The notes under the pieces: generated by a model | What the model was told of the DNA's origin: nothing | Databases searched by the model: none | What the model saw: only the letters and a program-made list of their open reading frames with translations | In this document: piece by piece, positions 9,620-19,472 of the stretch | Layout: every line of letters starts with the position of its first letter | Position numbering within the stretch: position 1 is the stretch's first letter | Origin: Pseudomonas sp. MAG733B | GTDB lineage: Bacteria; Pseudomonadota; Gammaproteobacteria; Pseudomonadales; Pseudomonadaceae | Reading direction: 5' to 3' | DNA: 64,000 nt | Assembly: GCF_036884845.1 (NCBI RefSeq) | Contig: NZ_CP145732.1 | Location: 1,054,001 to 1,118,000, forward strand | Made by a program: the position numbers and the translations under genes

Positions 9620-11527
9620 ATGGCCACTCCCAGCGCTAGCTCTTATAACGCCGACGCCATCGAAGTCCTCTCGGGCCTCGACCCGGTGCGCAAACGCCCC
9701 GGCATGTACACCGACACCAGTCGGCCGAACCACCTCGCCCAGGAAGTCATCGACAACAGCGTCGACGAAGCCTTGGCCGGGCACGCCAAATCGGTGCAAG
9801 TCATCCTGCACGCCGATCATTCGCTGGAAGTCAGCGATGACGGCCGTGGCATGCCGGTGGACATTCACCCCGAAGAGGGCGTGTCGGGCGTTGAGCTGAT
9901 CCTCACCAAGCTCCATGCGGGCGGCAAGTTTTCCAACAAGAACTACCAATTCTCCGGCGGTCTGCACGGGGTGGGTATTTCGGTGGTCAACGCCTTGTCG
10001 ACCGAAGTCCGGGTGCGTGTAAAACGTGACGGCAACGAATACCAGATGACCTTCGCCGACGGCTACAAGGCCACCGAGCTGGAAATCGTAGGTACCGTCG
10101 GCAAACGCAACACCGGCACCAGCGTGTTCTTCGCGCCGGACCCGAAATACTTCGATTCACCGAAATTTTCCATCAGCCGCCTCAAACACGTACTCAAGGC
10201 CAAGGCCGTACTGTGCCCGGGGCTGCTGGTCAGTTTTGAAGACAAGGCCACCGGCGAGAAAGTCGAATGGCATTACGAAGACGGCCTGCGTTCCTACCTG
10301 GTCGACGCGGTCACCGAGTTCGAACGCCTGCCGGACGAACCGTTCTGCGGCGCTTTTGCCGGTAACAAGGAAGCGGTGGACTGGGCGCTGCTGTGGCTGC
10401 CGGAAGGCGGCGACGCGGTGCAGGAAAGCTACGTCAACCTGATCCCGACCGCGCAGGGCGGCACTCACGTCAACGGTTTGCGCCAAGGCTTGCTCGACGC
10501 CATGCGCGAATTCTGTGAGTTCCGCAGCCTGTTGCCACGCGGCGTGAAGCTGGCGCCGGAAGACGTCTGGGAACGCATCGCTTTTGTCCTGTCGATGAAA
10601 ATGCAGGAGCCGCAATTCTCCGGCCAGACCAAAGAACGTCTGTCGTCCCGCGAAGCGGCGGCGTTCGTTTCCGGTGTGGTCAAGGATGCGTTCAGCCTAT
10701 GGCTCAACGCCAATCCGGAAACCGGTCTGGCACTGGCCGAACTGGCGATCAACAACGCCGGTCGTCGCTTGAAGGCGAGCAAGAAGGTCGAGCGTAAACG
10801 TATTACCCAAGGTCCGGCACTGCCAGGCAAGCTTGCTGATTGCGCCGGGCAGGACCCGATGCGGTCCGAGCTGTTCCTGGTGGAAGGTGATTCCGCCGGT
10901 GGTTCGGCCAAGCAAGCGCGGGATAAAGAATTCCAGGCGATCCTGCCGTTGCGCGGCAAGATCCTCAACACCTGGGAAGTCGACGGCAGCGAAGTGCTGG
11001 CCAGTCAGGAAGTGCATAACATCGCCGTGGCCATCGGTGTCGATCCGGGCGCCGCGGACATGAGCCAGCTGCGTTACGGCAAGATCTGCATCCTCGCCGA
11101 CGCCGACTCCGACGGCCTGCACATCGCGACCTTGCTCTGCGCCTTGTTCGTCCAGCATTTCCGCCCATTGGTGGATGCCGGTCACGTCTACGTCGCGATG
11201 CCGCCGCTGTACCGCATCGACCTGGGCAAAGAAATCTACTACGCCCTCGACGAAGCCGAACGCGACGGGATTCTCGACCGCCTGGTGGCCGAGAAGAAAC
11301 GCGGCAAGCCGCAAGTCACGCGATTCAAAGGTCTGGGTGAAATGAACCCGCCGCAGCTGCGCGAAACCACCATGGACCCGAACACCCGGCGCCTGGTGCA
11401 ACTGACGTTGGGCGATGATTTCGACGCGACCTCGGAAATGATGGACATGCTGCTGGCGAAGAAACGCGCCGGCGACCGCAAGACCTGGCTGGAATCCAAG
11501 GGCAACCTGGCGGAGGTGCTGGGCTGA
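9620..11527 (+). CDS. parE: DNA topoisomerase IV subunit B
   Basis: The 635-residue protein is the ATPase subunit of topoisomerase IV, which decatenates daughter chromosomes together with ParC. It has an N-terminal GHKL ATPase (EVIDNSVDEAL, DDGRGMPV, GGLHGVGISVVNAL), a transducer, and a TOPRIM domain with EGDSAGG starting at Glu422 and the metal-binding DADSDG near 494-498. The ATG at 9620 gives the conserved MATPSASSYNADAIEVLSGL start. The TGA overlaps the ATG of the next gene (TGATG), so parE, the phytase-like gene, the protease gene and parC form one tight cluster. Confidence 0.97.
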   Translation: MATPSASSYNADAIEVLSGLDPVRKRPGMYTDTSRPNHLAQEVIDNSVDEALAGHAKSVQVILHADHSLEVSDDGRGMPVDIHPEEGVSGVELILTKLHAGGKFSNKNYQFSGGLHGVGISVVNALSTEVRVRVKRDGNEYQMTFADGYKATELEIVGTVGKRNTGTSVFFAPDPKYFDSPKFSISRLKHVLKAKAVLCPGLLVSFEDKATGEKVEWHYEDGLRSYLVDAVTEFERLPDEPFCGAFAGNKEAVDWALLWLPEGGDAVQESYVNLIPTAQGGTHVNGLRQGLLDAMREFCEFRSLLPRGVKLAPEDVWERIAFVLSMKMQEPQFSGQTKERLSSREAAAFVSGVVKDAFSLWLNANPETGLALAELAINNAGRRLKASKKVERKRITQGPALPGKLADCAGQDPMRSELFLVEGDSAGGSAKQARDKEFQAILPLRGKILNTWEVDGSEVLASQEVHNIAVAIGVDPGAADMSQLRYGKICILADADSDGLHIATLLCALFVQHFRPLVDAGHVYVAMPPLYRIDLGKEIYYALDEAERDGILDRLVAEKKRGKPQVTRFKGLGEMNPPQLRETTMDPNTRRLVQLTLGDDFDATSEMMDMLLAKKRAGDRKTWLESKGNLAEVLG

Positions 11528-12519
11528 TGCGCTTGGGCTTTGCCCTGGCGTGTGCGTTGCTGCTGACCTCGATCACGGTGTCTGCCGAGCCGATACCGCA
11601 ACTGCGTCTGTTGTCCGAGCATGCCATCGACGGCATGCGCGGCGGCAACCTGTCCGGGCTGGCGCAGTGTGGCAATAAGGAACTGTGGGCGGTATCCGAC
11701 CGCGACGACGATCAGATCTATCGCCTCGATACCCAAGGTGGCGTCTGGCAGGCGGAAACCGTGGGCATCGGTGTGCCTGTTGTACCTGACAGCGGCTTAC
11801 CCTGGGGGCTGCGTTCGCGGGCCTGGGCGGCATCGTTCGTGCGTGGCGGCGATCTGGATTTCGAGGGCATTACCTGCGACAGCGCGGGTAATCGCTACGT
11901 GGTCAGTGAATCCCATGCGGCAGTCCTGCAAATCCCGCCCACCGGACCGACGTCCTGGCTGAAGATTTCGCCGCTGATGGTTCGCGAAGCACGGGCCAGT
12001 GGCATGTTGTTGCGTTTCAACGCGCTGTTCGAAGGGCTGGCGATCAGTCCTGAAGGTGACAAATTATGGTTGGCCGCCGAGCGCGATAGCCGCGGGTTGC
12101 TGCTGATCAAGCGCAAGCAGACGGTCTGGGACTGCGACGGCGGTTGCGTATTACTGAGTGAGGCCGGGAAAGAAATGCAGCCAGCACAATTTCCCAACGC
12201 CAGAGCCGCGTCCCGGGACTTTGCCGACCTTTCACTGTTCAACGGCAAGCTGTTTACCCTTGAGCGCAATGCGTACGAGATTTGCCGTCGAGATGCGGTG
12301 ACCGCCAAGGTCGAGCGCTGCTGGTCGTTTGCCGAGGAGATGCTGCAGGAAAATCGGCGCTATCCACAGCCTTTTGGCCTGGCGGAAGCGCTGGTGGTGG
12401 ACGCTGAGGGGGCCTGGATCGGTATCGACAACAATACCGGTGTCCGCGCCGATGGCGAGGTTCGTCCGATCGTCTATCGCTTTGCCGCGCCTGACGGTGG
12501 CTGGAGCGCCAAGCCGTGA
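11527..12519 (+). CDS. Exported esterase-like activity of phytase family protein
   Basis: The 330-residue protein starts with a signal peptide (MRLGFALACALLLTSITVSA, cleavage near residue 20) and is predicted to be periplasmic. The body resembles the phytase-like esterase family: a beta-propeller with NLSGLA, ELWAVSDRDDDQIYRL, a central DLDFEGITCD segment and FEGLAISPEGDKLWLAAERD. The last two are the usual family landmarks. Activity and substrate are unproven. The ATG shares bases with the parE stop and the gene ends in an overlap with the next GTG, so it is translationally linked to the topoisomerase genes although no functional tie is obvious. Confidence 0.82.
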   Translation: MRLGFALACALLLTSITVSAEPIPQLRLLSEHAIDGMRGGNLSGLAQCGNKELWAVSDRDDDQIYRLDTQGGVWQAETVGIGVPVVPDSGLPWGLRSRAWAASFVRGGDLDFEGITCDSAGNRYVVSESHAAVLQIPPTGPTSWLKISPLMVREARASGMLLRFNALFEGLAISPEGDKLWLAAERDSRGLLLIKRKQTVWDCDGGCVLLSEAGKEMQPAQFPNARAASRDFADLSLFNGKLFTLERNAYEICRRDAVTAKVERCWSFAEEMLQENRRYPQPFGLAEALVVDAEGAWIGIDNNTGVRADGEVRPIVYRFAAPDGGWSAKP

Positions 12520-13040
12520 GTCAGCAAACGCCGGGAAAGCGCGCCGGTCGCGTGTTGATGGTGCTGGCCTGGTGCGCGGCACTGTTTCTGGCGACGCGGT
12601 TTTTCGGTCAGTGGGAAGAGCGTCAGCAAAACCCGAATGTGGTGGTGAGCTCGGAGCAGGGCGACGGTTTTATCGAGGTGAAACTGGCGAGCAACGCCCA
12701 GGGGCATTTCGTCGCCAGCGGCCAAATCAACGGTCAGCCGGTGGATTTCATGCTCGACACCGGGGCGACCGATGTGGCAATCCCGGCAGATTTGGCCAAG
12801 CGATTGAAACTGGAAGAAGGTTTCGGTGTGACCCTGAGCACGGCCAATGGCCTGAGCCAGGGCTATCGCACCCGTATCGACCGCCTGCAACTGGGCGACA
12901 TCGTGCTGCGGGATGTCCGCGCACTGGTGGCGCCCGGCCTGCATGGCGACCAGGTGCTGCTCGGCATGAGCGCACTGAACAAACTTGAATTTACCCAGCG
13001 CGGTGGCACCATGCTGTTGCGCCAGACAACGAACCGATGA
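12516..13040 (+). CDS. Retropepsin-like aspartic protease, membrane anchored
   Basis: The 174-residue protein has one N-terminal membrane helix (about residues 11-30) and a periplasmic clan AA retropepsin-like domain with [12 protein letters not shown], where Asp81 is the likely catalytic residue. Because there is a single DTG motif, activity would need a homodimer, as in retroviral proteases. This is the TIGR02281-type family found widely in proteobacteria. The GTG start at 12516 overlaps the previous stop (GTGA). The gene ends 7 bases before parC. Confidence 0.88.
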   Translation: MSQQTPGKRAGRVLMVLAWCAALFLATRFFGQWEERQQNPNVVVSSEQGDGFIEVKLASNAQGHFVASGQINGQPVDFMLDTGATDVAIPADLAKRLKLEEGFGVTLSTANGLSQGYRTRIDRLQLGDIVLRDVRALVAPGLHGDQVLLGMSALNKLEFTQRGGTMLLRQTTNR

Positions 13041-13047
13041 GGCCCGC

Positions 13048-15315
13048 ATGAGCGACATCCTTGCAGACAGCTTAGATGGCGTAGAACGCCGATCGCTGGC
13101 TGACTTCACCGAAAATGCCTACCTCAACTACTCCATGTACGTGATCATGGACCGTGCCTTGCCGCATATCGGCGACGGCCTGAAGCCCGTGCAGCGGCGC
13201 ATCATTTACGCCATGAGCGAGTTGGGGCTGGACGCCGATTCCAAGCACAAGAAATCGGCGCGTACCGTCGGTGACGTGCTCGGCAAGTTCCACCCGCACG
13301 GCGATTCGGCCTGCTATGAAGCCATGGTGCTGATGGCCCAGCCGTTCAGCTACCGCTACACGCTGGTGGACGGCCAGGGCAACTGGGGTGCGCCGGACGA
13401 TCCGAAGTCCTTCGCCGCCATGCGTTACACCGAAGCGCGGCTGTCGCGTTATTCCGAAGTGCTGCTCAGCGAACTGGGCCAGGGCACGGCGGACTGGGGC
13501 CCGAACTTCGACGGCACCCTCGACGAACCGCTGGTGTTACCGGCACGTTTGCCGAATATCCTGCTCAACGGCACCACCGGCATCGCCGTGGGCATGGCCA
13601 CCGACGTACCGCCGCACAACCTGCGCGAAGTCGCCAGTGCCTGCGTGCGTTTGCTCGATGAGCCGAAAGCCACGGTCGAACAGCTCTGCGAACACATCCA
13701 GGGCCCGGATTACCCGACCGAAGCGGAAATCATCACCCCGCGTGCCGATCTGCTGAAAATGTATGAAACCGGCAAGGGCTCGGTGCGCATGCGCGCCGTT
13801 TATCACATCGAAGACGGCGACATCATCGTCACCGCGCTGCCGCATCAGGTCTCCGGCGCCAAGGTGCTGGAACAGATCGCCGCGATGATGCAGGCCAAGC
13901 CGTCCAAGGCCCCGCAAATCGCCGACTTGCGCGATGAATCCGACCACGAGAACCCGTGCCGGATCGTGATCATTCCGGGGGCACGGAAGAACTTCGACCA
14001 CGACGCATTGATGCAGCACTTGTTCGCCAGCACCGAGCTGGAATCGAGCTACCGGGTCAACGTCAACATCATCGGTCTGGATGGCAAGCCGCAGCTGAAA
14101 AACCTGCGGGCCTTGCTGGTCGAGTGGCTGGAGTTCCGGGTGCAGACCGTTCGTCGGCGCCTGCAATTCCGTCTCGACAAGGTCGAGCGTCGCCTGCACC
14201 TGTTGGACGGTTTGTTGATTGCCTACCTCAACCTGGATGAAGTGATTCATATCATCCGCACCGAGGAACATCCGAAAGCCGCGCTGATCGAGCGTTTCGC
14301 CCTGAGTGAAATCCAGGCCGACTACATCCTCGACACCCGTTTGCGTCAATTGGCGCGACTGGAAGAAATGAAGCTGCGTGCCGAGCAGGATGAACTGCTC
14401 AAGGAACAAGCCAAGCTGCAAGCGCTGCTGAGCAGCGAAGCCAAACTGAAGAAACTGGTACGCACAGAGCTGATCAAGGACGCTGAAACCTACGGCGATG
14501 ACCGCCGTTCGCCAATCGTCGAGCGTACTGAAGCCAAAGCGCTGACTGAACACGATCTGTTGCCGAACGAAAAAGTGACGGTCGTGCTGTCGGAAAAAGG
14601 CTGGATTCGTTCCGCCAAAGGGCATGAAATCGACGCCACCGGACTTTCCTACAAGGCAGGCGATGGCTTCAAGGCACTGGCCGCCGGGCGTTCCAACCAG
14701 TTTGCGGTGTTCATCGACTCCACGGGTCGCAGCTATTCGGTGCCCGCCCACACACTGCCTTCGGCCCGTGGCCAGGGCGAACCGCTGACCGGTCGTCTGA
14801 CACCGCCACCGGGCGCAAGCTTCGAATGCGTGCTGATGCCGGAAGATGATGCGCTGTACGTCATCGCGTCCGATGCCGGTTACGGTTTCGTGGTCAAGGG
14901 TGAAGACCTGCAGGCCAAGAACAAGGCGGGCAAGGCCCTGTTGAGCCTGCCGAACAACGCCAAGGTGCTCCTGCCGCGTGCGGTGGCCGATCGTGAACAG
15001 AACTGGCTGGCTTCGGTGACCACCGAAGGTCGCCTGCTGATCTTCAAGATCAGCGATCTGCCACAATTAGGTAAGGGCAAAGGCAACAAGATCATCGGTA
15101 TTTCCGGTGAGCGTGTGGCCAGTCGCGAAGAATATGTCACGGACATCGCCGTCATCCCGGAGGGCGCCACTTTGGTGCTGCAGGCCGGAAAACGTACCTT
15201 GTCACTGAAAGCGGACGACCTCGAACACTACAAGGGTGAGCGTGGGCGTCGTGGTAACAAATTGCCACGTGGCTTCCAGAGGGTAGATGCGCTGCTCGTC
15301 GAAAACCTCAATTAA
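13048..15315 (+). CDS. parC: DNA topoisomerase IV subunit A
   Basis: The 755-residue protein is the cleavage subunit of topoisomerase IV. The winged-helix CAP region contains the active tyrosine Tyr127 ([10 protein letters not shown]). The quinolone-resistance region reads [10 protein letters not shown], with Ser87 and Glu91 in the susceptible, wild-type state. The C-terminal third is the beta-pinwheel DNA-wrapping domain. The ATG at 13048 has GATGAGG upstream at 13037-13043 and gives the conserved [17 protein letters not shown] start; an in-frame ATG at 12985 lies inside the protease gene and is not needed. A strong hairpin follows the stop. Confidence 0.97.
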   Translation: MSDILADSLDGVERRSLADFTENAYLNYSMYVIMDRALPHIGDGLKPVQRRIIYAMSELGLDADSKHKKSARTVGDVLGKFHPHGDSACYEAMVLMAQPFSYRYTLVDGQGNWGAPDDPKSFAAMRYTEARLSRYSEVLLSELGQGTADWGPNFDGTLDEPLVLPARLPNILLNGTTGIAVGMATDVPPHNLREVASACVRLLDEPKATVEQLCEHIQGPDYPTEAEIITPRADLLKMYETGKGSVRMRAVYHIEDGDIIVTALPHQVSGAKVLEQIAAMMQAKPSKAPQIADLRDESDHENPCRIVIIPGARKNFDHDALMQHLFASTELESSYRVNVNIIGLDGKPQLKNLRALLVEWLEFRVQTVRRRLQFRLDKVERRLHLLDGLLIAYLNLDEVIHIIRTEEHPKAALIERFALSEIQADYILDTRLRQLARLEEMKLRAEQDELLKEQAKLQALLSSEAKLKKLVRTELIKDAETYGDDRRSPIVERTEAKALTEHDLLPNEKVTVVLSEKGWIRSAKGHEIDATGLSYKAGDGFKALAAGRSNQFAVFIDSTGRSYSVPAHTLPSARGQGEPLTGRLTPPPGASFECVLMPEDDALYVIASDAGYGFVVKGEDLQAKNKAGKALLSLPNNAKVLLPRAVADREQNWLASVTTEGRLLIFKISDLPQLGKGKGNKIIGISGERVASREEYVTDIAVIPEGATLVLQAGKRTLSLKADDLEHYKGERGRRGNKLPRGFQRVDALLVENLN

Positions 15316-15324
15316 GCGTCCTAG

Positions 15325-15361
15325 AGCGCCGGATCTACGATTTAACGCGTAGATCGGCGCT
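15325..15361 (+). terminator. Probable terminator of the parE-parC cluster
   Basis: Long inverted repeat AGCGCCG-ATCTACG / CGTAGAT-CGGCGCT with one bulged G, ten bases after the parC stop and ending in TTT. The stem is very stable but the T-tract is short. Confidence 0.7.
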
Positions 15362-15491
15362 TTGGCGCTGGAGTCGGAACGCATATTCACGGATGATATG
15401 GCCTTTCAAGCGCCGGCGTGGCCGAGCGTTCTTCATATTTATTGAGTATTTTCACTGTGGTTAGCCTTGTGGCAATCACCTGGATGGGACG

Positions 15492-16205
15492 ATGACTGCT
15501 CTGCGCCTTCCTTTTATTTTGATGCTCGCCGGCGTTCTTGGCCTGGCGGGTTGCAGCGTTCACCAGCCGGTGTCGCTGTACCAACTGGACGCCGGAAGTC
15601 CGGTTCAGCCTGCGCAAAACGCGGGCATGGCGGTATTGCTGGGCCCGGTGACCGTTGCTGACTACCTGCAACGCGAAACCCTGTTGCAGCGTCAACCCGA
15701 TGGCAGCCTGCAAGCCTCCACCGACGGTCGTTGGGCCGGGAGCTTGTCTTCGGACATCGATCAGCTGCTGCTGCGTCAGGTCGCCGGTCATCTGGACAGC
15801 CAACGCGTGGTGTTGGCGCCGGCAACCGTTGGCTTCACGCCGGATGTTCAAGTATTGCTGACCATCACGCGTCTGGATTCCGGCCAAAAGCAGCCAGCGA
15901 TCCTCGATGCGCAATGGCGTTTGATCGACCGCCGTGGGCAGGTGCGCGACAACCGCATCATTCATTTGCAGGAACAGCACGCTGGCACCACGGCAGCGCA
16001 GGTTCAGGCTCAGGGCGTGTTGTTGCAGAAACTGGCCGAACAGCTGTCGACCGCGCTCAAGCCGCTGGCCAACCAGCCACCGATCGCCGAAGCGCCAAAG
16101 AAACCGGCACCCAAGCCTGTGGCGCCTGCGGCTGAAGCGGAAAAGCAGCCGAAGATCCCGATGGCTTCGCCGATCCGTACGGATATGGAAGTGTTCCGGT
16201 TCTAA
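15492..16205 (+). CDS. PqiC/YmbA-like lipoprotein (ABC-type transport auxiliary family)
   Basis: The 237-residue protein has a lipobox LAGC with Cys21 and a folded domain with YQLDAGS, LGPVTVADYLQRETLL and SSDIDQLLLRQVAGHL, the pattern of PqiC/DUF330 proteins. Such lipoproteins sit on the outer membrane and assist MCE-type lipid transport (PqiAB). No pqiAB genes are adjacent, so the partner must be elsewhere. The last 45 residues are Pro/Ala/Lys-rich (EAPKKPAPKPVAPAAEAEK), probably a flexible tail across the periplasm. The 176-base gap after parC holds the parC hairpin and an AT-rich stretch likely to be this gene's promoter. Confidence 0.8.
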   Translation: MTALRLPFILMLAGVLGLAGCSVHQPVSLYQLDAGSPVQPAQNAGMAVLLGPVTVADYLQRETLLQRQPDGSLQASTDGRWAGSLSSDIDQLLLRQVAGHLDSQRVVLAPATVGFTPDVQVLLTITRLDSGQKQPAILDAQWRLIDRRGQVRDNRIIHLQEQHAGTTAAQVQAQGVLLQKLAEQLSTALKPLANQPPIAEAPKKPAPKPVAPAAEAEKQPKIPMASPIRTDMEVFRF

Positions 16206-16224
16206 GGCTGGATCGATTCAAACC

Positions 16225-16250
16225 AAAGCCCGCCTTGTGCGGGCTTTGTT
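16225..16250 (+). terminator. Intrinsic terminator after the PqiC-like gene
   Basis: AAAGCCCGC/GCGGGCTTT perfect 9-bp stem followed by GTTGTTT, 20 bases after the stop codon. Confidence 0.8.
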
Positions 16251-16289
16251 GTTTCTGTCGTTGGAGATCTCGGGTGCCTGTTCTGGCCT

Positions 16290-16382
16290 CATCGCGGGCA
16301 AGCCTTGCTCCTACAGGTAACGTGTCCAACGTGTAATACGGGCACAACCCGGAACTTGTAGGAGCAAGGCTTGCCCGCGATG
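16290..16382. repeat. REP doublet (CATCGCGGGCAAGCCTTGCTCCTAC type)
   Basis: The arm at 16290-16316 and its inverted partner at 16355-16382 are near-perfect mirror images, separated by about 38 bases. It lies between the 3' ends of convergent genes. Confidence 0.85.
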
Positions 16383-16402
16383 GGGCCGGGGCAGGCAATA
16401 AA

Positions 16403-16436
16403 AAAGCCCGCAGACGAGCAATCATCTGCGGGCTTC
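16403..16436 (-). terminator. Terminator for the minus-strand AhpA-like gene
   Basis: AAGCCCGCAGA/TCTGCGGGCTT stem (11 bp). Read on the minus strand it runs into TTTTTATTGCC, a good T-tract. It lies 47 bases after the AhpA-like stop codon. Confidence 0.75.
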
Positions 16437-16453
16437 AATATGTAAAGGCTGAA

Positions 16454-16480
16454 AGATCGCAGCCTTCGGCAGCTCCTACG
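16454..16480. repeat. Single REP unit (GATCGCAGCCTTCGGCAGCTCCTAC type)
   Basis: One unpaired copy of the REP sequence that forms doublets at 48201-48277 and 56462-56537. It lies just downstream of the AhpA-like stop codon. Confidence 0.75.
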
Positions 16481-16482
16481 GC

Positions 16483-18003
16483 TTAAGCCCGACGCTCATG
16501 CATCCGCGCCAGTTGCCGCTCCAGCATCGATGGATAAGGCTCCATCAACCGCTCCACGCAGCAAGCGCCTTCAGGGCTGGCAATCGGGCGGATCCGTGCG
16601 CGTTGACGGATCAACGCGTCGTCACTGATCTTGCGCTCCACCAGCAGCAGGTTGCGGCTGTGTTGCGACAGGGCCAGGGCATCCTGGGCGGTGTCGGTCA
16701 GCAGCAGATCGATCTGGCTGAGGCCGAACAACTCGTCGCCCAAGGTCAGGCCCAACTGCAATTGCAGGGTGATGCCGCTGTCGGCGACTTCGATCTGCAA
16801 CTGATGGCCCAGCGCACGCAGCAACTCGCCGCAGCAGATGGCATTGGTCAGGTAGTCGTCACCGCTATCTTCGGTGTGGAACAGCATCAGCGTGCTGCCA
16901 TCGTTCAGGGTGTGCAGTTCACTCTGGTAGAGCGACGCGGCCTGGTCGAGGCAGTCGCGGTAGCGTTTGAGCAGTTCTTCCAGGCGAGTGCGCGGCAAGC
17001 GACGCAGCTGCTCCTGGGAACCCAACTGCACAGCCAGAACGGCACTGTGTTGTGGCACGTTCGATGGCGCAGGACGGGCGACCGGTTTTGCTGCGCTGTC
17101 TGCCGATTCATCGATCAAATCAGCGAAGGCATCGTCGTCGTCATCGTCTTCGACGGTGCTGACAACCCGCCGTGGCGCCGCTTTCAACGCTGCCATCGGG
17201 CGGCTTTCGTCGAAACTCGGGTCGCGCAGGTTACGCACTTCGAAGCCCGGCTCGGCATCGTCATCTTCGTCGTCAAACTCGGGTTCCGGCACCGGTTCCG
17301 GTTCGGCGGGCTCTGGGGCGAAATTGGCGTGCAGCTGACGCGCCAGGTCGCCGATCTCATCCTGGCGTTCGGTGGCCGGGGTGTATTCGTCGATATTGCG
17401 CAGCCATACGCGCAATTGCAGGAGCGGCGTGGAGATGTGCCGGCCCAGGCGCAGGCTCAAGGCCAGGGACAGCGCCAACAGGATCGCACTCAGGATGCCC
17501 ATGCTTTGCAGGCTGATGGTCATCGGTTGCTGGAACTGATCCATGTCCAGGCTGATGCGCAGCTGGCCGGCGGTCACGTCCTGGAAGGTGATCTTGCTCT
17601 GGTACATGCCCTCGGCTTCGCCCAACAGGCCGTGCTTGGGGCGCTGACCGGCTTCGGCGAGGATGCGGTTGTCCACGCTATAGATGGCGGCGTGGGCCAC
17701 CAGCTTGTTCTTGGTCAGGTTGTTGAGCAGCACGTTGAGGCTGAGGATGTCGTTGGACACCAACAGCTCGGTGGCCGAGGTGGCGGTCTGCGTGGTCAGG
17801 CTTTCGCCCAGCGCATCGGCCTGCTCGTGCATGGCCTGCTTGAACTGCAAACCCATCACGCAGGCGTAGATCACCAGGGCCAGAGCGACCAGGATCACGT
17901 TATGGCTGGCGATGCGTAATGCAATCGGTACACGGCGGTGGCGCAGTGCCCGGAAGATCAGCAGGAAGAAGTTATCGGTTTTTACTGGCGTGGGCCGGTT
18001 CAC
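16483..18003 (-). CDS. AhpA/YtjB (Smp)-family membrane protein with HAMP-like segment and degenerate cyclase-like domain
   Basis: The 506-residue protein has one membrane helix at about 28-50, a periplasmic domain of roughly 125 residues, a second helix around 173-195, and a HAMP-like stretch (LGRHISTPLLQLRVWLRNIDEYTP..RQDEIGDLARQL). A strongly acidic linker follows (FDDEDDDAE, VEDDDDDDAFADLIDE). The C-terminal 200 residues (HSAVLAVQLGSQEQLRRLPRTRLEELLKRY) look like a nucleotide-cyclase fold with no catalytic metal Asp that I can see. Divergence from serB matches ytjB/smp and serB in E. coli. The function is unknown; a membrane signalling or scaffold role is inferred from the domain order. 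Confidence 0.75.
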   Translation of the reverse strand: MNRPTPVKTDNFFLLIFRALRHRRVPIALRIASHNVILVALALVIYACVMGLQFKQAMHEQADALGESLTTQTATSATELLVSNDILSLNVLLNNLTKNKLVAHAAIYSVDNRILAEAGQRPKHGLLGEAEGMYQSKITFQDVTAGQLRISLDMDQFQQPMTISLQSMGILSAILLALSLALSLRLGRHISTPLLQLRVWLRNIDEYTPATERQDEIGDLARQLHANFAPEPAEPEPVPEPEFDDEDDDAEPGFEVRNLRDPSFDESRPMAALKAAPRRVVSTVEDDDDDDAFADLIDESADSAAKPVARPAPSNVPQHSAVLAVQLGSQEQLRRLPRTRLEELLKRYRDCLDQAASLYQSELHTLNDGSTLMLFHTEDSGDDYLTNAICCGELLRALGHQLQIEVADSGITLQLQLGLTLGDELFGLSQIDLLLTDTAQDALALSQHSRNLLLVERKISDDALIRQRARIRPIASPEGACCVERLMEPYPSMLERQLARMHERRA

Positions 18004-18138
18004 TTGAGCTCGGCTCTTTTGTCCGTGAAGTTGACGCGCAGTATAGCGAGAGGCCCTAGACCGGCAAAGCGCTCACGGTGCCCGATGGTCACTGAATGTG
18101 GGTAGAATGCGGTTTTTTTCCACCTGCGGGGGTGCGCC

Positions 18139-19353
18139 TTGCGCGAAATCGTCCTGATAAACATCACGGGAGTCGACCGTCCGGGTCTGACTGCGGCCAT
18201 TACCGGCGTTCTGGCCCAGGGTGGTGTGAACATTCTCGACATCGGTCAGGCGGTGATCCACGACACTTTGTCGTTCGGCATCCTGGTTGAAATTCCCGAC
18301 ACCGAGCAAGGCAAGTCCGTGCTCAAGGACATCCTGTTCAAAGGCTACGAACTGGATCAACAGGTGCGTTTCACGCCGGTGTCCGAAGAGGATTACCAGC
18401 AGTGGGTCGGCAACCAGGGCAAAAAACGCCACATCGTGACGTTGCTGACCCGCAAAGTGACCGCCGGGCAATTGCAGGCTGTGAGCTCGATTACCGCCAA
18501 ATACGGCCTGAACATCGACCACATCGATCGTTTGTCCGGGCGCATGCCACTGGACACCCCGGCTGACAAGGGCAAAGGCTGCATCGAGTTTTCCGTGCGT
18601 GGCGAAGCGGCCGATCCGCAGGCGCTGCGTGCTGAATTCCTCAGCGTCGCCCAAGAGCTGAACGTCGATATCGCCTTCCAGGAAGATTCGCTGTTCCGTC
18701 GCAACCGTCGTCTGGCGGTGTTCGACATGGATTCGACCCTGATCGAAGCCGAAGTGATCGACGAGTTGGCCAAGGCCGCTGGTGTGGGCGACAAGGTCTC
18801 GGAAATTACCGAACGGGCAATGGCTGGCGAACTGGACTTCCGCGCCAGCTTCAAAGAGCGCCTGGCCTTGCTCAAAGGTCTGGATGTCGGCGTGCTGGAC
18901 TCGATCGGCGCCTCGCTGCGTCTGACCGAAGGCGCTGAAACCCTGTTCGCCGAACTCAAGCGTCTGGGTTACAAGACCGCCATTCTGTCGGGCGGCTTCA
19001 CCTACTTCGCCAAGCAATTGCAGGCCAAGTTAGGCATCGACTACGTGTTCGCCAACGAGCTGGAAGTGGTCGACGGCAAGGTCACCGGCGTGGCAATCGA
19101 GCCGATTGTCGATGCACAACGCAAGGCGGATCTGCTGAAAGAACTGGCGCATAAGGAAGGCTTGCGACTGGAGCAGACCATTGCGGTCGGCGACGGCGCC
19201 AACGACTTGCCGATGCTGGCGATTGCCGGGTTGGGCGTGGCATTCCGTGCCAAGCCGCTGGTGAAACAGTCGGCGAAGCAGGCGATTTCCACCCTTGGGC
19301 TGGATGGTGTGCTGTATCTGCTGGGCTTCCGCGATCGCGACGGACAGCTCTAA
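18139..19353 (+). CDS. serB: Phosphoserine phosphatase with N-terminal ACT domains
   Basis: The enzyme makes L-serine from phosphoserine, the last step of serine biosynthesis. The 404 residues are two ACT-like regulatory domains (about 1-85 and 95-180) followed by a HAD phosphatase, with the nucleophile motif D196-M-D198-ST, SGGFTYFA and GDGANDLPML. The start is TTG 18139 behind a purine-rich GGGGGTG. It is the only start that preserves the conserved MREIVLINITGVDRPGL beginning of the first ACT domain. Two ACT domains suggest serine feedback. The gene is divergent from the AhpA-like gene, with a 135-base promoter gap. Confidence 0.96.
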   Translation: MREIVLINITGVDRPGLTAAITGVLAQGGVNILDIGQAVIHDTLSFGILVEIPDTEQGKSVLKDILFKGYELDQQVRFTPVSEEDYQQWVGNQGKKRHIVTLLTRKVTAGQLQAVSSITAKYGLNIDHIDRLSGRMPLDTPADKGKGCIEFSVRGEAADPQALRAEFLSVAQELNVDIAFQEDSLFRRNRRLAVFDMDSTLIEAEVIDELAKAAGVGDKVSEITERAMAGELDFRASFKERLALLKGLDVGVLDSIGASLRLTEGAETLFAELKRLGYKTAILSGGFTYFAKQLQAKLGIDYVFANELEVVDGKVTGVAIEPIVDAQRKADLLKELAHKEGLRLEQTIAVGDGANDLPMLAIAGLGVAFRAKPLVKQSAKQAISTLGLDGVLYLLGFRDRDGQL

Positions 19354-19360
19354 AGCAATT

Positions 19361-19459
19361 GTAGGAGCGAGCCTGCTCGCGATGGACGTTAACGATGACG
19401 TGGGCATTCTGAATGTCCGCGGCGCCCTCAAGTTCTTCGCGAGCAAGCTCGCTCCTACA
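19361..19459. repeat. REP doublet (GTAGGAGCGAGCCTGCTCGCGATGG type)
   Basis: GTAGGAGCGAGCCTGCTCGCGATG at 19361 and its inverted partner TTCGCGAGCAAGCTCGCTCCTAC ending at 19459, between the 3' ends of the convergent genes serB and psd. The CCTGCTCGCG variant differs from the REP types elsewhere in the window. Confidence 0.82.
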
Positions 19460-19472
19460 GTGACGGTGTCGA

